Source: VXNE01 sp965205735 (GTDB lineage: Bacteria; Pseudomonadota; Gammaproteobacteria; Pseudomonadales; Azotimanducaceae). From it: a DNA stretch of 64,000 nt. Shown here piece after piece: positions 50,204 to 59,430 of this stretch (within the stretch, counting starts at the first letter, position 1; every line of letters begins with the position of its first letter). Location of the stretch: NCBI GenBank assembly GCA_965205735.1, contig OZ242179.1, forward strand, positions 1,674,001-1,738,000. Direction: 5' to 3'. The notes under the pieces were generated by a model. It saw nothing but the letters and a program-made list of their open reading frames with translations, did not search any database and was not told the DNA's origin. A program made the translations under genes and the position numbers.

Positions 50204-51634
50204 TCAAGGAGTGAGCGTCCGGACCACGCGGAACCCGACGTCGCGGCGGCGGACGCCGGTGGTGATCCTGCCCCGGCTCGCGGGGCGGAGGTCCCTCGGA
50301 CCCTCGGACCAGGCGCCGCCGCGCAAAATGCGCACCTTGCACTCACCCTCAAGCCACGCGCTACCGTCAGGGGGCGACCCCGCGTAGTTGTAGTTCCAAC
50401 AGTCCTCGACCAATTCCGCAACGTTGCCGTGCATGTCATACAGGCCCCACGCATTCGGCTTGAAGGAGCCTACCTGGGACGTGTCCTCCCACTGATCGCC
50501 GCAAAAGTGCAAAAGGCAATTGGCCCGGTTCGAGCCGATCTCGTTGCCCCAACCGTACTTCGTCTCCGAACCCGCCCGCGCCGCGTACTCCCACTCCGCC
50601 TCGCTCGGCAAACGATACTCGGCCCCCGTCTCGCTCGACAACCACGCAATGTACGCCTTCGCATTGTCCCAAGACACGTTGATCACCGGGCGATTTCCGC
50701 GGCCCCATCCCTGGTCATAAACCTTGTTGGGGTGCGTGAAGCGGTCGTAGTCCTCGAATGTCACCTCGTGCACCGACAGCGCGAATGGTTCGGAAATCGT
50801 CACTTCGTGCACCGGCTTCTCGCTGTGGTGACATCTCCGACCCGAAACACATCCCATGACAAACCGCCCCGCCGGAATCTCGACCATCTCCGGTCCCTCG
50901 CCACCCGAGCGCAGTTGATCGCGGAAAGAGGGCTTCGCCCGATAGGTCGACGCAGGCACGGCGACGGGTTCATCGGCCGAGGTGTCGATGTCGCTCGGGG
51001 ACATTTCGATGTGCAACGCGCCCCGGCAATTAACGAACTCGACCAGCACCTTCCGCCAGCCCGCGACCGTGTCGATCTCGCGCAACGGGGATTCCTTGGG
51101 CATGCCCGGAAAGGACATAAGTCCGTGGGCGATCATGTAAGTCGGCCGGTAACGGGGTGGCCCCACCGCCGCCAGCGTCGCGCAGAGTCCGCCAATCCGC
51201 TTCTCATCGCCGCGCAGCTTTTCGACCGCGCGCAATACACGACGCCGCTGCGACCTCGATAGGCCTAGGAAGCGGTCCGCGAACAGGGCAGTCACGGCAG
51301 CGTGCGCTGTAGGATCGGTGACCCTTAGCGTGTCGTAGTAGGCGTAAGCGTTGGCGACCAAAACCAAGTCGGCCATCCGATCATAGTCGCCCTCCTTGAT
51401 GCAGGCACGGACGCCTGACGCAATGTCGGCCGCGGTATCCGTGGCGGAAACGGTCTCGGAGGCGACGCAGCCGAGTGGATTCGTGGCGGCCAGGTTACCG
51501 GGACTCTCCCAATTGATGATCCGCGGACGCCCGGGGCGATCCTGCGCGCTATCCGCGACCATCGCGCACAACACCATCGCGGACACGACGGCCAAGCCGA
51601 CCCTGTGCGTGCGTCCCGTTCTAGAGACAACCAT
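50204..51634 (-). CDS. FGE/SUMF1-fold exported protein
   Basis: 476-residue protein with a signal peptide (GLAVVSAMVLCAMVADSAQD) and an unassigned N-terminal half. The C-terminal formylglycine-generating-enzyme-like (C-type-lectin) domain from about residue 250 has PAGRFVMGC, SEKPVHEVTISEPFALSVHE, PVINVSWDNAKAYIAWLSSE, YRLPSEAEWEYAARAGS, GLYDMHGNVAELVEDCWNYN and RGGAWSEGPRDLRPASRGRI. The catalytic cysteine pair of true FGE near the end is not present (ASRGR there), so it probably serves as a binding or structural domain. The start chosen is ATG 51634, with the signal following. Confidence 0.8.
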   Translation of the reverse strand: MVVSRTGRTHRVGLAVVSAMVLCAMVADSAQDRPGRPRIINWESPGNLAATNPLGCVASETVSATDTAADIASGVRACIKEGDYDRMADLVLVANAYAYYDTLRVTDPTAHAAVTALFADRFLGLSRSQRRRVLRAVEKLRGDEKRIGGLCATLAAVGPPRYRPTYMIAHGLMSFPGMPKESPLREIDTVAGWRKVLVEFVNCRGALHIEMSPSDIDTSADEPVAVPASTYRAKPSFRDQLRSGGEGPEMVEIPAGRFVMGCVSGRRCHHSEKPVHEVTISEPFALSVHEVTFEDYDRFTHPNKVYDQGWGRGNRPVINVSWDNAKAYIAWLSSETGAEYRLPSEAEWEYAARAGSETKYGWGNEIGSNRANCLLHFCGDQWEDTSQVGSFKPNAWGLYDMHGNVAELVEDCWNYNYAGSPPDGSAWLEGECKVRILRGGAWSEGPRDLRPASRGRITTGVRRRDVGFRVVRTLTP

Positions 51635-51817
51635 TGGTCCACCCTTGCAATAGACGCTGCCGGAGCATATCAGGGTCGAGTCGCGCGTCCGTCGGCTTCC
51701 TCCACACGCTAGAACTCGATCGTGCCACCTTCCCGAAGGCGTTGGTTTGCGCGCGTTCGACACACGACCCAAATCCAGGAAAACGTGTCATAAAGGGTCG
51801 CAATAGAGAAGCTGCCC

Positions 51818-52399
51818 ATGAAACCGATCGCACTACCAACCCGGCACACCAACAGGTTGACGCTGGCACCAATCGGGGCTGTGCACTCGCTCGGTGTCTT
51901 CAATCTGTGGTCGCACCCAGACGTCTGCCGTTACTCCGGCCCGGTGGTCGACTATGACGGCAATGTCCTCGATACACCCTGCACGACCGTGGGCCAAAGC
52001 GACAAGATCATAGAGTTCTGGGAGCAGGCAGCGCGGGATGGTTGGGGATTCCGATGGTCGATTCTGAAATCGGAGCCCCGCCCCGCGACATTCATGGGAA
52101 TGGTAGGTTTCAATGCCATTTCTCCTGTCGCTGAGATCGCGTATCACCTGCACCCTGGCTTCTGGGGTAAGGGCTACATGCTTGAGGCGACCATCGCGGC
52201 CATCGAATGGGCCAGGGCGAATCTGCGTTCCGACCAGATCGAGGCGTTTATCGAGGACGACAACGTGAGATCTATCCGACTGGCAGCGCGCTTGGGTTTC
52301 GTTGCGACGGGCCGCTACAAAGAGCGATCCCAACAATACCTGCTGTTTGTCAGCCCGACGACTGGAGAAACTGCTCGTTGCGACCAGGAGCCCACTTAG
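51818..52399 (+). CDS. RimJ/RimL-type GNAT acetyltransferase, copy 2
   Basis: 193 residues, colinear with and about 92 % identical to the gene at 45707-46288. Differences are scattered, among them Cys to Gly in HLHPGFWGKG and Leu to Phe near the end, so both copies have diverged at protein level while keeping an open frame. The identical stretch begins about 25 bases before the ATG and stops at the stop codon, so only the gene with a short leader was copied. Acceptor unknown. Confidence 0.82.
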   Translation: MKPIALPTRHTNRLTLAPIGAVHSLGVFNLWSHPDVCRYSGPVVDYDGNVLDTPCTTVGQSDKIIEFWEQAARDGWGFRWSILKSEPRPATFMGMVGFNAISPVAEIAYHLHPGFWGKGYMLEATIAAIEWARANLRSDQIEAFIEDDNVRSIRLAARLGFVATGRYKERSQQYLLFVSPTTGETARCDQEPT

Positions 52400-52585
52400 G
52401 CTGTCTGCCCGTCTGCCCCCGGCACGATGTTGGAGATGGGGAAGTAACCGATTGAAACGCATCACATTCGGCAATCCAACAAGCGACTTGGTGAGATATG
52501 CGGGCTGATAGCTCGCTCCCCGGCACGCGGACTTCCTTGATCGCATCCGGTCGGCGGAGTTGCCTTGTGGGCCGCGAGGCCGACC

Positions 52586-53371
52586 CTACCTCGAGGGCAT
52601 CCCCGCGGCAGGTGACCCTTGACTCGGTTGGAACGGCGGTGGGTCGTATCGGTGCCGCCTACCATCGGGCGACACGGCAATGACCCCCATGGATCGATAG
52701 GCGCCCATATCGCCCTCGGGAATTCGGTCGGCCCGCCCCTCCGAGCGCCAAATCGCGTATTCCCAGCCGTCTTTCCGGAACAGGTACGCGACTTCCGAAA
52801 CAAGACCCGTGACGCCCGACACCACGACAAATCCTTCGGTATCAGCCGAGCTGGCCGCCCGGGTTAGCGCAGCCCTCCCGCTGTCGTCCAGCGTCCAAGT
52901 GCTCCGCCCATCTCTCAATCGCGCTTGAATCTCGGCAATGCCCGGCTCGAAGTCGCTCCACAACGAGGCTGAAGCGCGGATCCACGCGATCTCTGGACCG
53001 GCGTATTCATCACCTACCGGCTTGCCCGGCTCGCTCACACTGAACATCAGTTGTTCACCGTCTAGCCGGTGCATCGCGAAGACTTTGTCCGTTTGATCGT
53101 CTCGAAACCGCACAAGCACGTCGGGTTGGTCACTTCCGGCTGCGGTCAAGTCAGCTGCGGATGCCGGGCCGGCTTCGTCTCCAGGCTGCGCGCCGATACC
53201 CCGCAGACCCAGTGAGATCGCTGTCAGCAAGAAGAGGTACAGGTGCGCGGGAACGGCTCTGACCGGATGCGGAAATGGCGTTCGACGAGCGATCACGACG
53301 CCACTGCCCGCACTGTCGTCGGTGTCTACATCGTAGCCGAGCTTCACATCCGAAACGGACCGTCCGCTCAC
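52586..53371 (-). CDS. Unknown protein with one membrane segment
   Basis: 261 residues. One hydrophobic helix (AHLYLFLLTAISLGLRGIGA, residues 43-62) may be an uncleaved signal or late signal peptide. The rest appears soluble (LVRFRDDQTDKVFAMHRLDG, EIAWIRASASLWSDFEPGIA, FVVVSGVTGLVSEVAYLFRK) with no recognised family. The start is uncertain: the first 40 residues are polar and may not be translated. It lies 9 bases downstream of the aldo/keto reductase stop on the same strand. Confidence 0.5.
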   Translation of the reverse strand: MSGRSVSDVKLGYDVDTDDSAGSGVVIARRTPFPHPVRAVPAHLYLFLLTAISLGLRGIGAQPGDEAGPASAADLTAAGSDQPDVLVRFRDDQTDKVFAMHRLDGEQLMFSVSEPGKPVGDEYAGPEIAWIRASASLWSDFEPGIAEIQARLRDGRSTWTLDDSGRAALTRAASSADTEGFVVVSGVTGLVSEVAYLFRKDGWEYAIWRSEGRADRIPEGDMGAYRSMGVIAVSPDGRRHRYDPPPFQPSQGSPAAGMPSR

Positions 53372-53380
53372 CTGATCTGG

Positions 53381-54337
53381 CTAGCGGCGATCGCCTGGGC
53401 GGGACACGTCCGACAGCGCCTTCAAGGCTTCGTCCGGTAGTGTCAGCTCCATTCCCTCCAGACACGCATTCATCTGTTCGAGCATGCGCGGGCCGATGAT
53501 CGCCGAGGTCACGCCGCGTCTCGTCAGGCACCAGGCAATGGCGACGGCCGAGGGCGTCGTGTCCAGTTGCGCGGCGATCGCCTTGACGGCTTCGACGATC
53601 TCGAAGTTGCGCTCGCTGAATGCACCGTAGTGCTCGCGCCTGGCGAACCTTGAATCGGGTGGCGGCGGCTCACCCTGCCGGTACTTGCCGCTCAACATGC
53701 CGCCTGCGAGCGGACTGTAGATCAACGTGCCGAGCCCGTGTCGCTGGCACGCCGGCAGCACATCAGCCTCGATCTCCCGGGACAGCAGGGAATAGCGCGG
53801 CTGCAGGCTGATGAAGGGCGTGCCGTTCTGGCGCGACGCGGCCCACTGCGCTTCCACGATCTGGCTGCCGGTGTAGTTGGAACAACCGATGTAGCGCACC
53901 TTGCCGACACGCACGAACCCGTCGAGCGTCGCCATGGTCTCCTCGATCGGCGTCGTGGCGTCCCAGGCATGCATCTGGTAGAGATCGATGTAGTCGGTGC
54001 CCAATCGTTTCAGACTGGCGTCGAGCGCACTCGTCAGATGCAGCCGCGACGTCCCCAGGTCGTTCGGGCCGGGCCCTTGACGGACCCATGCCTTGGTCGC
54101 GATCACCACCGAATGCCGCCGGTCCGCCACCGCCCGTCCCACGACCCCTTCCGACTCACCGCCTGTATAGCCGTTCGCCGTATCGATGAAGTTGTGGCCG
54201 GCATCGACGAATGCGTCAATGATCCGTTTCGACTCCGCTTCACCGCACGGTGCGTCGTTCGATGTGCCGAAGTTCATGGCGCCAAGGCAGGCCCGGCTCA
54301 CCTTGAGTCCGGACCTGCCGAGGTTGACGTAATCCAT
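53381..54337 (-). CDS. Aldo/keto reductase
   Basis: 318-residue NADPH-dependent aldo/keto reductase. The catalytic tetrad is present: Asp in FIDTANGYTGGESE, Tyr in the same block, Lys in VIATKAW and His in YQMHAWD. The cofactor-binding C-terminal part has GVTSAIIGPRMLEQMNACL. The family is AKR11/12-like (YghZ- or IolS-type). The start is ATG 54337. It stands downstream of the two DUF3604 genes on the same strand with only 15 bases between, so it is probably part of that operon. Its first 12 codons are duplicated at 56442-56476. Confidence 0.87.
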   Translation of the reverse strand: MDYVNLGRSGLKVSRACLGAMNFGTSNDAPCGEAESKRIIDAFVDAGHNFIDTANGYTGGESEGVVGRAVADRRHSVVIATKAWVRQGPGPNDLGTSRLHLTSALDASLKRLGTDYIDLYQMHAWDATTPIEETMATLDGFVRVGKVRYIGCSNYTGSQIVEAQWAASRQNGTPFISLQPRYSLLSREIEADVLPACQRHGLGTLIYSPLAGGMLSGKYRQGEPPPPDSRFARREHYGAFSERNFEIVEAVKAIAAQLDTTPSAVAIAWCLTRRGVTSAIIGPRMLEQMNACLEGMELTLPDEALKALSDVSRPGDRR

Positions 54338-54352
54338 CAATCCGAACTTCGT

Positions 54353-56224
54353 CTACATCGCCGTCCGGGGCAAGATCCATATGGGCGACGTCCAGGCTCG
54401 CTCCTGCAGCGTAGGCTCCTTCTCCGCACGCAACGGGACGCCCAACCGAATCGCGTCCCAGGTCGACCACCGGCAGGTTGGGTTCTCGAGCACACGCACG
54501 TAATAAAAGGCGCGCTCGTCGCGGTCGAAGTCCGGATCCTCCCACATCGCCTTCAATTCAACGGCGCCCTTGTCGAAGTCGAAGTCGCAGGTCGCGAGGT
54601 CCACGCTGGCCCCGTTGTCAGGACAGCGGTGGCTGTCGGGGCTCGGTTCGAGGCCATCGGCGCACGCAACGTCATAGACTCGCTCCCGCCGGGTGCCATC
54701 GTCGAGCCAGCCCTTGACGATCTGCAGGCGCTGCAGCCACGCACTCGAGGGATCCCGCAACGCCCGGGCAAAAAAGCGCGGCGCACCGCGCGGGCGCGCC
54801 TCGAGATCGCCGCCCATCGGGACCCCGGTGGCGTACAGCCCGCTTGCGTCGGCCGCGTCGAGATCGTAGCCGGCGAAGAATTTCACGCGGATCCGCGTGC
54901 CGCTGGTGGCGAAGGTCTCCTTGCGCCGGAGCGCCGCATAGATCGCTTCACGCGTGTTGGCCTCGGCCCAGACGGCCGCCAGCCCCGACGCGCTCCAGTC
55001 GAATCCGGTAGTGGTGATACCAGGCAGCCGGTTCAGTTCAGGATTGTCCTCGTTGGGAATCGTGGAACGCCACTCGGGACGCCCGTCGAGAATGCCAATC
55101 TTGCCGTGATACGTGGGCTCCTCGTAGGACCCACCCGTGTTGTGGGTGTCGCTGGAGCCGATGAATCCGAACCGGTACGGATTGAATCCCTGGCTGTGCT
55201 GCAGCTCGAGCCCCATCAGCAGAGCATCGCGCACGTACGAGCCCTTGACCTCGTCACTGCTCCTGTCGCGCACCTCGAAGTTGGCCCACTCGTCGTTCGG
55301 CGACAGCAGCGGATGCGTCTCGGACGTTCCCTTCACCTGCGTCATTTCCACGATCGGCTCGTTGCGCATGCGGACCTGCGCATAGGCCGCATCCATCGGC
55401 TCGCCGGCGAACGTGGTGGTTTGGAAAAAGTTCCCTCGGCTCGAATTGCTATTGTGGGGAATCGCCAGCGCCTCGATGCCTTGCGTCCGCAACTGGTCCA
55501 GCCAGGCCCACAGGTCTTCCGGATTGAGAGAATCGAAGGCGGCAAAAGGCAGCTCGGGTACGCGCGCGCCCTTGAAGATGACGTTGCGGTGCAGCATGCC
55601 ATCCGGCGCCGAGGTGTACTCGAAGCCGACGAAAGTCGTGAATTGACCCGGCGCGTAGTGGCGTTCGGCCGCCTCAATGGTCCGTTGCCACGCGTCTCGG
55701 CGTATGTCCTCTTGCGCAAAACCAGGATCGATCTCGCCGACGCTGATGGCCCGATTGAAGGCACTGTAAGCCTCGATCGCAAAGTCGGGGGTGACCTCGC
55801 CGGATTCCGAATCGGGCAATGGGTCGGCTGAGTCGCCAAGCGCTGCCGAGTTACCCAGATACTCGGCGTGGTCGGTGACGGCCATGAAGTCCAGCGGCGC
55901 ACCGCGCATGCGGACGGTCTGGCCGGCCGGATGCCGCAGTGGGGCGCCCTTCGCATACGCGTAAGCCTCGTCCGGCCCCGTGCGTGCGCCGAACCTGTAG
56001 GCATCGGCCGAGTACTTCGTGTGCACGTGCAAGTCTCCGAAGTAGACATTTCGGACCGGCGATTCCGCGCCTGCCTGGATGGTGAAAAACGAAGCCGCGA
56101 CCGCCAATGTGCCGAGTGCGCCAGTCATCATGCGCCGGCCCGATGGAGTCGGACCAGAGAGGCGCCCTAGCCACCTGGCGCAGTGACTCGGCACATCCGG
56201 TGTGGATAGTGGAGTCAGCAACAT
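54353..56224 (-). CDS. DUF3604 (PHP-like) protein, copy a
   Basis: 623-residue exported protein of the DUF3604 family, related to PHP-domain metallohydrolases. The metal-binding blocks are YFGDLHVHTKYSADAY (HxH), AVTDHAEYLG (Asp-His), ALAIPHNSNSSRGN and FGFIGSSDTHNTGG (Asp-His). A hydrophobic segment GALGTLAVAASFFTIQAGAE acts as signal. Start ATG 56224 (MLLTPLSTPD) is chosen; the frame is open to 56353 but that part lies in HupE remnant DNA. It is nearly identical to copy b at 56492-58360 and arose by tandem duplication. Substrate is unknown; the TonB, HupE and PpiC neighbours suggest an imported compound. Confidence 0.85.
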   Translation of the reverse strand: MLLTPLSTPDVPSHCARWLGRLSGPTPSGRRMMTGALGTLAVAASFFTIQAGAESPVRNVYFGDLHVHTKYSADAYRFGARTGPDEAYAYAKGAPLRHPAGQTVRMRGAPLDFMAVTDHAEYLGNSAALGDSADPLPDSESGEVTPDFAIEAYSAFNRAISVGEIDPGFAQEDIRRDAWQRTIEAAERHYAPGQFTTFVGFEYTSAPDGMLHRNVIFKGARVPELPFAAFDSLNPEDLWAWLDQLRTQGIEALAIPHNSNSSRGNFFQTTTFAGEPMDAAYAQVRMRNEPIVEMTQVKGTSETHPLLSPNDEWANFEVRDRSSDEVKGSYVRDALLMGLELQHSQGFNPYRFGFIGSSDTHNTGGSYEEPTYHGKIGILDGRPEWRSTIPNEDNPELNRLPGITTTGFDWSASGLAAVWAEANTREAIYAALRRKETFATSGTRIRVKFFAGYDLDAADASGLYATGVPMGGDLEARPRGAPRFFARALRDPSSAWLQRLQIVKGWLDDGTRRERVYDVACADGLEPSPDSHRCPDNGASVDLATCDFDFDKGAVELKAMWEDPDFDRDERAFYYVRVLENPTCRWSTWDAIRLGVPLRAEKEPTLQERAWTSPIWILPRTAM

Positions 56225-56319
56225 ATCAATCCCCCGTGTCTGCTTGCCGGATTCGTGTCCGTCCGCTGTCCGCGTCAAGCCGTCGTAACCATCGCATGAT
56301 CCGCACGCATTTTCCATCA

Positions 56320-56476
56320 TCAGAAGATCAGTACCGTGCGCGACACGAACCAATAGGACGCGATGCTACCGATGCCGTAAAGCGGTGCGTTGATGAGCCA
56401 TTGCGGCAAGGAGAGCTTTGCATGGCGCACGCAGGCAACCATTGAGTCCGGATCTGCCGAGGTTGACGTATTCCAT
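56320..56476 (-). pseudogene. Duplication joint: HupE 3' fragment fused to AKR 5' fragment
   Basis: Between the two DUF3604 genes. Bases 56320-56441 repeat the last 40 codons of the HupE/UreJ gene (HAPLYGIGSIASYW-like, stop TGA at 56320). Bases 56442-56476 repeat the first 11-12 codons of the aldo/keto reductase (MEYVNLGRSGL). The joint at 56441/56442 fuses the two in frame for a short frame. This is the scar of the tandem duplication. Confidence 0.8.
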
Positions 56477-56491
56477 CAATCCGAACTTCGT

Positions 56492-58360
56492 CTACATCGC
56501 CGTCCGGGGCAAGATCCATATGGGCGACGTCCAGGCTCGCTCCTGCAGTGTAGGCTCCTTCTCCGCGCGCAACGGGAGGCCCAATCGAATCGCGTCCCAG
56601 GTCGACCACCGGCAGGTTGGGTTCTCGAGCACACGCACGTAATAAAAGGCGCGCTCGTCGCGGTCGAAGTCCGGATCCTCCCACATCGCCTTCAATTCAA
56701 CGGCGCCCTTGTCGAAGTCGAAGTCGCAGGTCGCGAGGTCCACGCTGGCCCCGTTGTCAGGACAGCGGTGGCTGTCGGGGCTCGGTTCGAGGCCATCGGC
56801 GCACGCAACGTCATAGACTCGCTCCCGCCGGGTGCCATCGTCGAGCCAGCCCTTGACGATCTGCAGGCGCTGCAGCCACGCACTCGAGGGATCCCGCAAC
56901 GCCCAGGCAAATAAGCGCGGCGCACCGCGCGGGCGCGCCTCGAGCTCGCCGCCCATCGGGACCCCGGTGGCGTACAGCCGGCTTGCGTCGGCCGCGTCGA
57001 GATCGTAGCCGGCGAAGAATTTCACGCGGATCCGCGTGCCGCTGGTGGCGAAGGTCTCCTTGCGCCGCAGCGCCGCATAGATCGCTTCACGCGTGTTGGC
57101 CTCGGCCCAGACGGCCGCCAGCCCCGACGCGCTCCAGTCGAATCCGGTAGTGGTGGAACCAGGCCGCCGGTTCAGTTCAGGATTGTCCTCGTCGATTATC
57201 TCCAAACGCCACTCGGGACGCCCATCGACAATGCCAATCTTGCCGTGATAGGTGGATTCCTCGTATGCCCCACCCGTGTTGTGGGTATCGCTGGAGCCGA
57301 TGAATCCGAACCGGTACGGATTGAATCCCTGGCTGTGCTGTAACTCGAGTCCCATCAGCAACGCATCGCGCACGTACGCGCCCTTGATCTCGTCACTGCT
57401 CCTGTCGCGCACCTCGAAGTTGGCCCACTCGTCGTTCGGCGACAGCAGCGGATGCGTCTCGGACGTTCCCTTCACCTGGGTCATTTCCACGATCGGCTCG
57501 TTGCGCATCCGGACTTCCGCATAGGCCGCATCCATCGGCTCTCCGGCGAACGTGGTGGTCTGGAAGAAGTTCCCTCGGCTCAGATTGGTATTGTGGGGAA
57601 TCGCCAGCGCCTCGATGCCTTGTGCCCGCAACCGATCCAGCCAGGCCCACAGGTCTTCCGGATTGAGGGAATCGAACGCGGCGAAAGGCAGCTCGGGTAC
57701 GCGCGCGCCCTTGAAGATGACGTTGCGGTGCAGCATGCCATCCGGCGCCGAGGTGTACTCGAAGCCGACGAAAGTCGTGAATTTACCCGGCGCATAGTGG
57801 CGTTCGGCCGCCTCAATGGTCCGTTGCCACGCGTCTCGACGTATCGACTGCGCAAGTCCAGGATCGAGCTCGCCGTCGTGGAGGGCCCGCCCGAAGGCAC
57901 TGTAAGCCTCGATCACAAAGTCGGGGGTGACCTCGCCGGGACTCGTAACGGAAGATGGGTCGGCCGATTCGCCAAGCGCTGTAATGTTGCCCAGATACTC
58001 GGCGTGGTCGGTGACGGCCAGGAAGTCCAGCGGCGCACCGCGCATGCGGATGGTCTGGCCGGCCGGATGCCGCAGTGGGGCGCCCTTCGCGTACGCGTAA
58101 GCCTCGTCCGGCCCCGTGCGTGCGCCGGACTTGTAGGCATCGGCCGAGTACTTCGTGTGCACGTGCAGGTCTCCGAAGTAAACATTTCGGACCGGCGATT
58201 CCGCGCCTGCCTGGATGGTGAAAAACGAAGCCGCGACCGCCAATGTGCCGAGTGCGCCAGTCATCATGCGCCGGCCCGATGGAGTCGGACCAGAGAGGCG
58301 CCCTAGCCACCTGGCGCAGTGATTCGGCACATCCGGTGTGGATAGTGGAGTCAGCAACAT
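56492..58360 (-). CDS. DUF3604 (PHP-like) protein, copy b
   Basis: 622 residues, 96-97 % identical by eye to copy a and with the same metal-binding motifs (DLHVHTKYSADAYKSG, VTDHAEYLG, SSDTHNTGG). The few differences cluster in the region after SADPSSVTSPGEVTPD and around ALHDGELDPGLAQSIRRD, where one codon is missing. Preferred start ATG 58360 (MLLTPLSTPD), as in copy a. The frame is open to 58648, because it runs antisense into HupE. It lies 95 bases downstream of the HupE stop. Either copy could be the original. Confidence 0.85.
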   Translation of the reverse strand: MLLTPLSTPDVPNHCARWLGRLSGPTPSGRRMMTGALGTLAVAASFFTIQAGAESPVRNVYFGDLHVHTKYSADAYKSGARTGPDEAYAYAKGAPLRHPAGQTIRMRGAPLDFLAVTDHAEYLGNITALGESADPSSVTSPGEVTPDFVIEAYSAFGRALHDGELDPGLAQSIRRDAWQRTIEAAERHYAPGKFTTFVGFEYTSAPDGMLHRNVIFKGARVPELPFAAFDSLNPEDLWAWLDRLRAQGIEALAIPHNTNLSRGNFFQTTTFAGEPMDAAYAEVRMRNEPIVEMTQVKGTSETHPLLSPNDEWANFEVRDRSSDEIKGAYVRDALLMGLELQHSQGFNPYRFGFIGSSDTHNTGGAYEESTYHGKIGIVDGRPEWRLEIIDEDNPELNRRPGSTTTGFDWSASGLAAVWAEANTREAIYAALRRKETFATSGTRIRVKFFAGYDLDAADASRLYATGVPMGGELEARPRGAPRLFAWALRDPSSAWLQRLQIVKGWLDDGTRRERVYDVACADGLEPSPDSHRCPDNGASVDLATCDFDFDKGAVELKAMWEDPDFDRDERAFYYVRVLENPTCRWSTWDAIRLGLPLRAEKEPTLQERAWTSPIWILPRTAM

Positions 58361-58455
58361 ATCAATCCCCCGTGTCTGCTTGCCGGATTCGTGTCCGTCC
58401 GCTGTCCGCGTCAAGCCATCGTAACCATCGCATGACCCGCACGCATTTTCCATCA

Positions 58456-59430
58456 TCAAAAGATCAGCACCGTGCGCGACACGAACCAATAGGACGCGAT
58501 GCTGCCGATGCCGTAAAGCGGTGCGTGGATGAGCCATTGCGGCAAGGAGAGCTTTGCATGGCGCACGCAGGCAACCACCGTGAGCGCGGCGGCGACGATC
58601 ACTAGCTGGCCGATCTCGACGCCCAGGTTGAAGAGGAATAGCGCCCAAAGCGCATTTGCCTTCGGCAGGCCAATGTCGGCGAGCGCGCCGGCAAAGCCGA
58701 AACCGTGCAGGAGTCCAAAAACGAACGCTACGATCCAGGTATGGCGGGCGGTGATGGTCGCCTCGGCGCCACGCAGACGTTCTACGGCCAGAAACAGGAT
58801 CGATAATGCGATCACGGCCTCCACGGGCGCTTGTGAGAGCCGCACGATCTCGAGAGCCGCCAAGCCGAGCGTAATGCTGTGTGCGATCGTGAAGGCGGTA
58901 ATCGTTTTGATGAGCGGGCCGGGTTTCGTGATGAAAAACATCAACCCGATCACAAACAGAATGTGGTCGAAGCCGAACAGCAGATGTTCGACTCCGAGTG
59001 TCAGATAACCAAGCAGATTCGCGCGCCCCTTCGAGTCAACCGTCAAGTAGGGCGCCTCCGGTCGCAGCAAAGCCGAGATGGATGTCCCGTCGAGCAGCGC
59101 AACATTGACCAGCACATCAGTGAGCGTGCTCGACAGGCCCTCGATGCCGATCACGGATCCAACCAGGCCACCTGGTCCGCAATCGGCCGTCCAGTGTTGA
59201 ATCAACGCCGCTTTGCGAACATCGTCGACGCTGCGGACCGCGAGCACGCAGTGCTCGGGCAGCACGGGCTCGAGTGGTAGGCGGCGATCGCCGAGCAACG
59301 GCTGCTTCCACAACACCTCGAAGACATTGGAGCTGATTTCCGTGATCCCGAGGTAGGCCGGCCGGACCTCGTGGCCGGTTGCCGCAGCGGCGCAAAAGAC
59401 GGCAGCCAAAAGCAGCCACCGAGACCTCAA
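58456..59430 (-). CDS. HupE/UreJ-family membrane protein
   Basis: 324-residue membrane protein of the HupE/UreJ_2 family, related to nickel/cobalt permease accessory proteins. A signal peptide (WLLLAAVFCAAAATGHEVRP) is followed by a periplasmic domain, then about six helices. The conserved GVEHLLFGFDHILFVIGLMF (His and Asp-His) and VFGLLHGFGFAGALADIGLP (His) motifs are typical for presumed metal passage. It overlaps the PpiC gene by 4 bases upstream and precedes the DUF3604 genes. In such loci it may supply metal to the PHP-like enzyme; this is inference. Confidence 0.88.
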   Translation of the reverse strand: MRSRWLLLAAVFCAAAATGHEVRPAYLGITEISSNVFEVLWKQPLLGDRRLPLEPVLPEHCVLAVRSVDDVRKAALIQHWTADCGPGGLVGSVIGIEGLSSTLTDVLVNVALLDGTSISALLRPEAPYLTVDSKGRANLLGYLTLGVEHLLFGFDHILFVIGLMFFITKPGPLIKTITAFTIAHSITLGLAALEIVRLSQAPVEAVIALSILFLAVERLRGAEATITARHTWIVAFVFGLLHGFGFAGALADIGLPKANALWALFLFNLGVEIGQLVIVAAALTVVACVRHAKLSLPQWLIHAPLYGIGSIASYWFVSRTVLIF

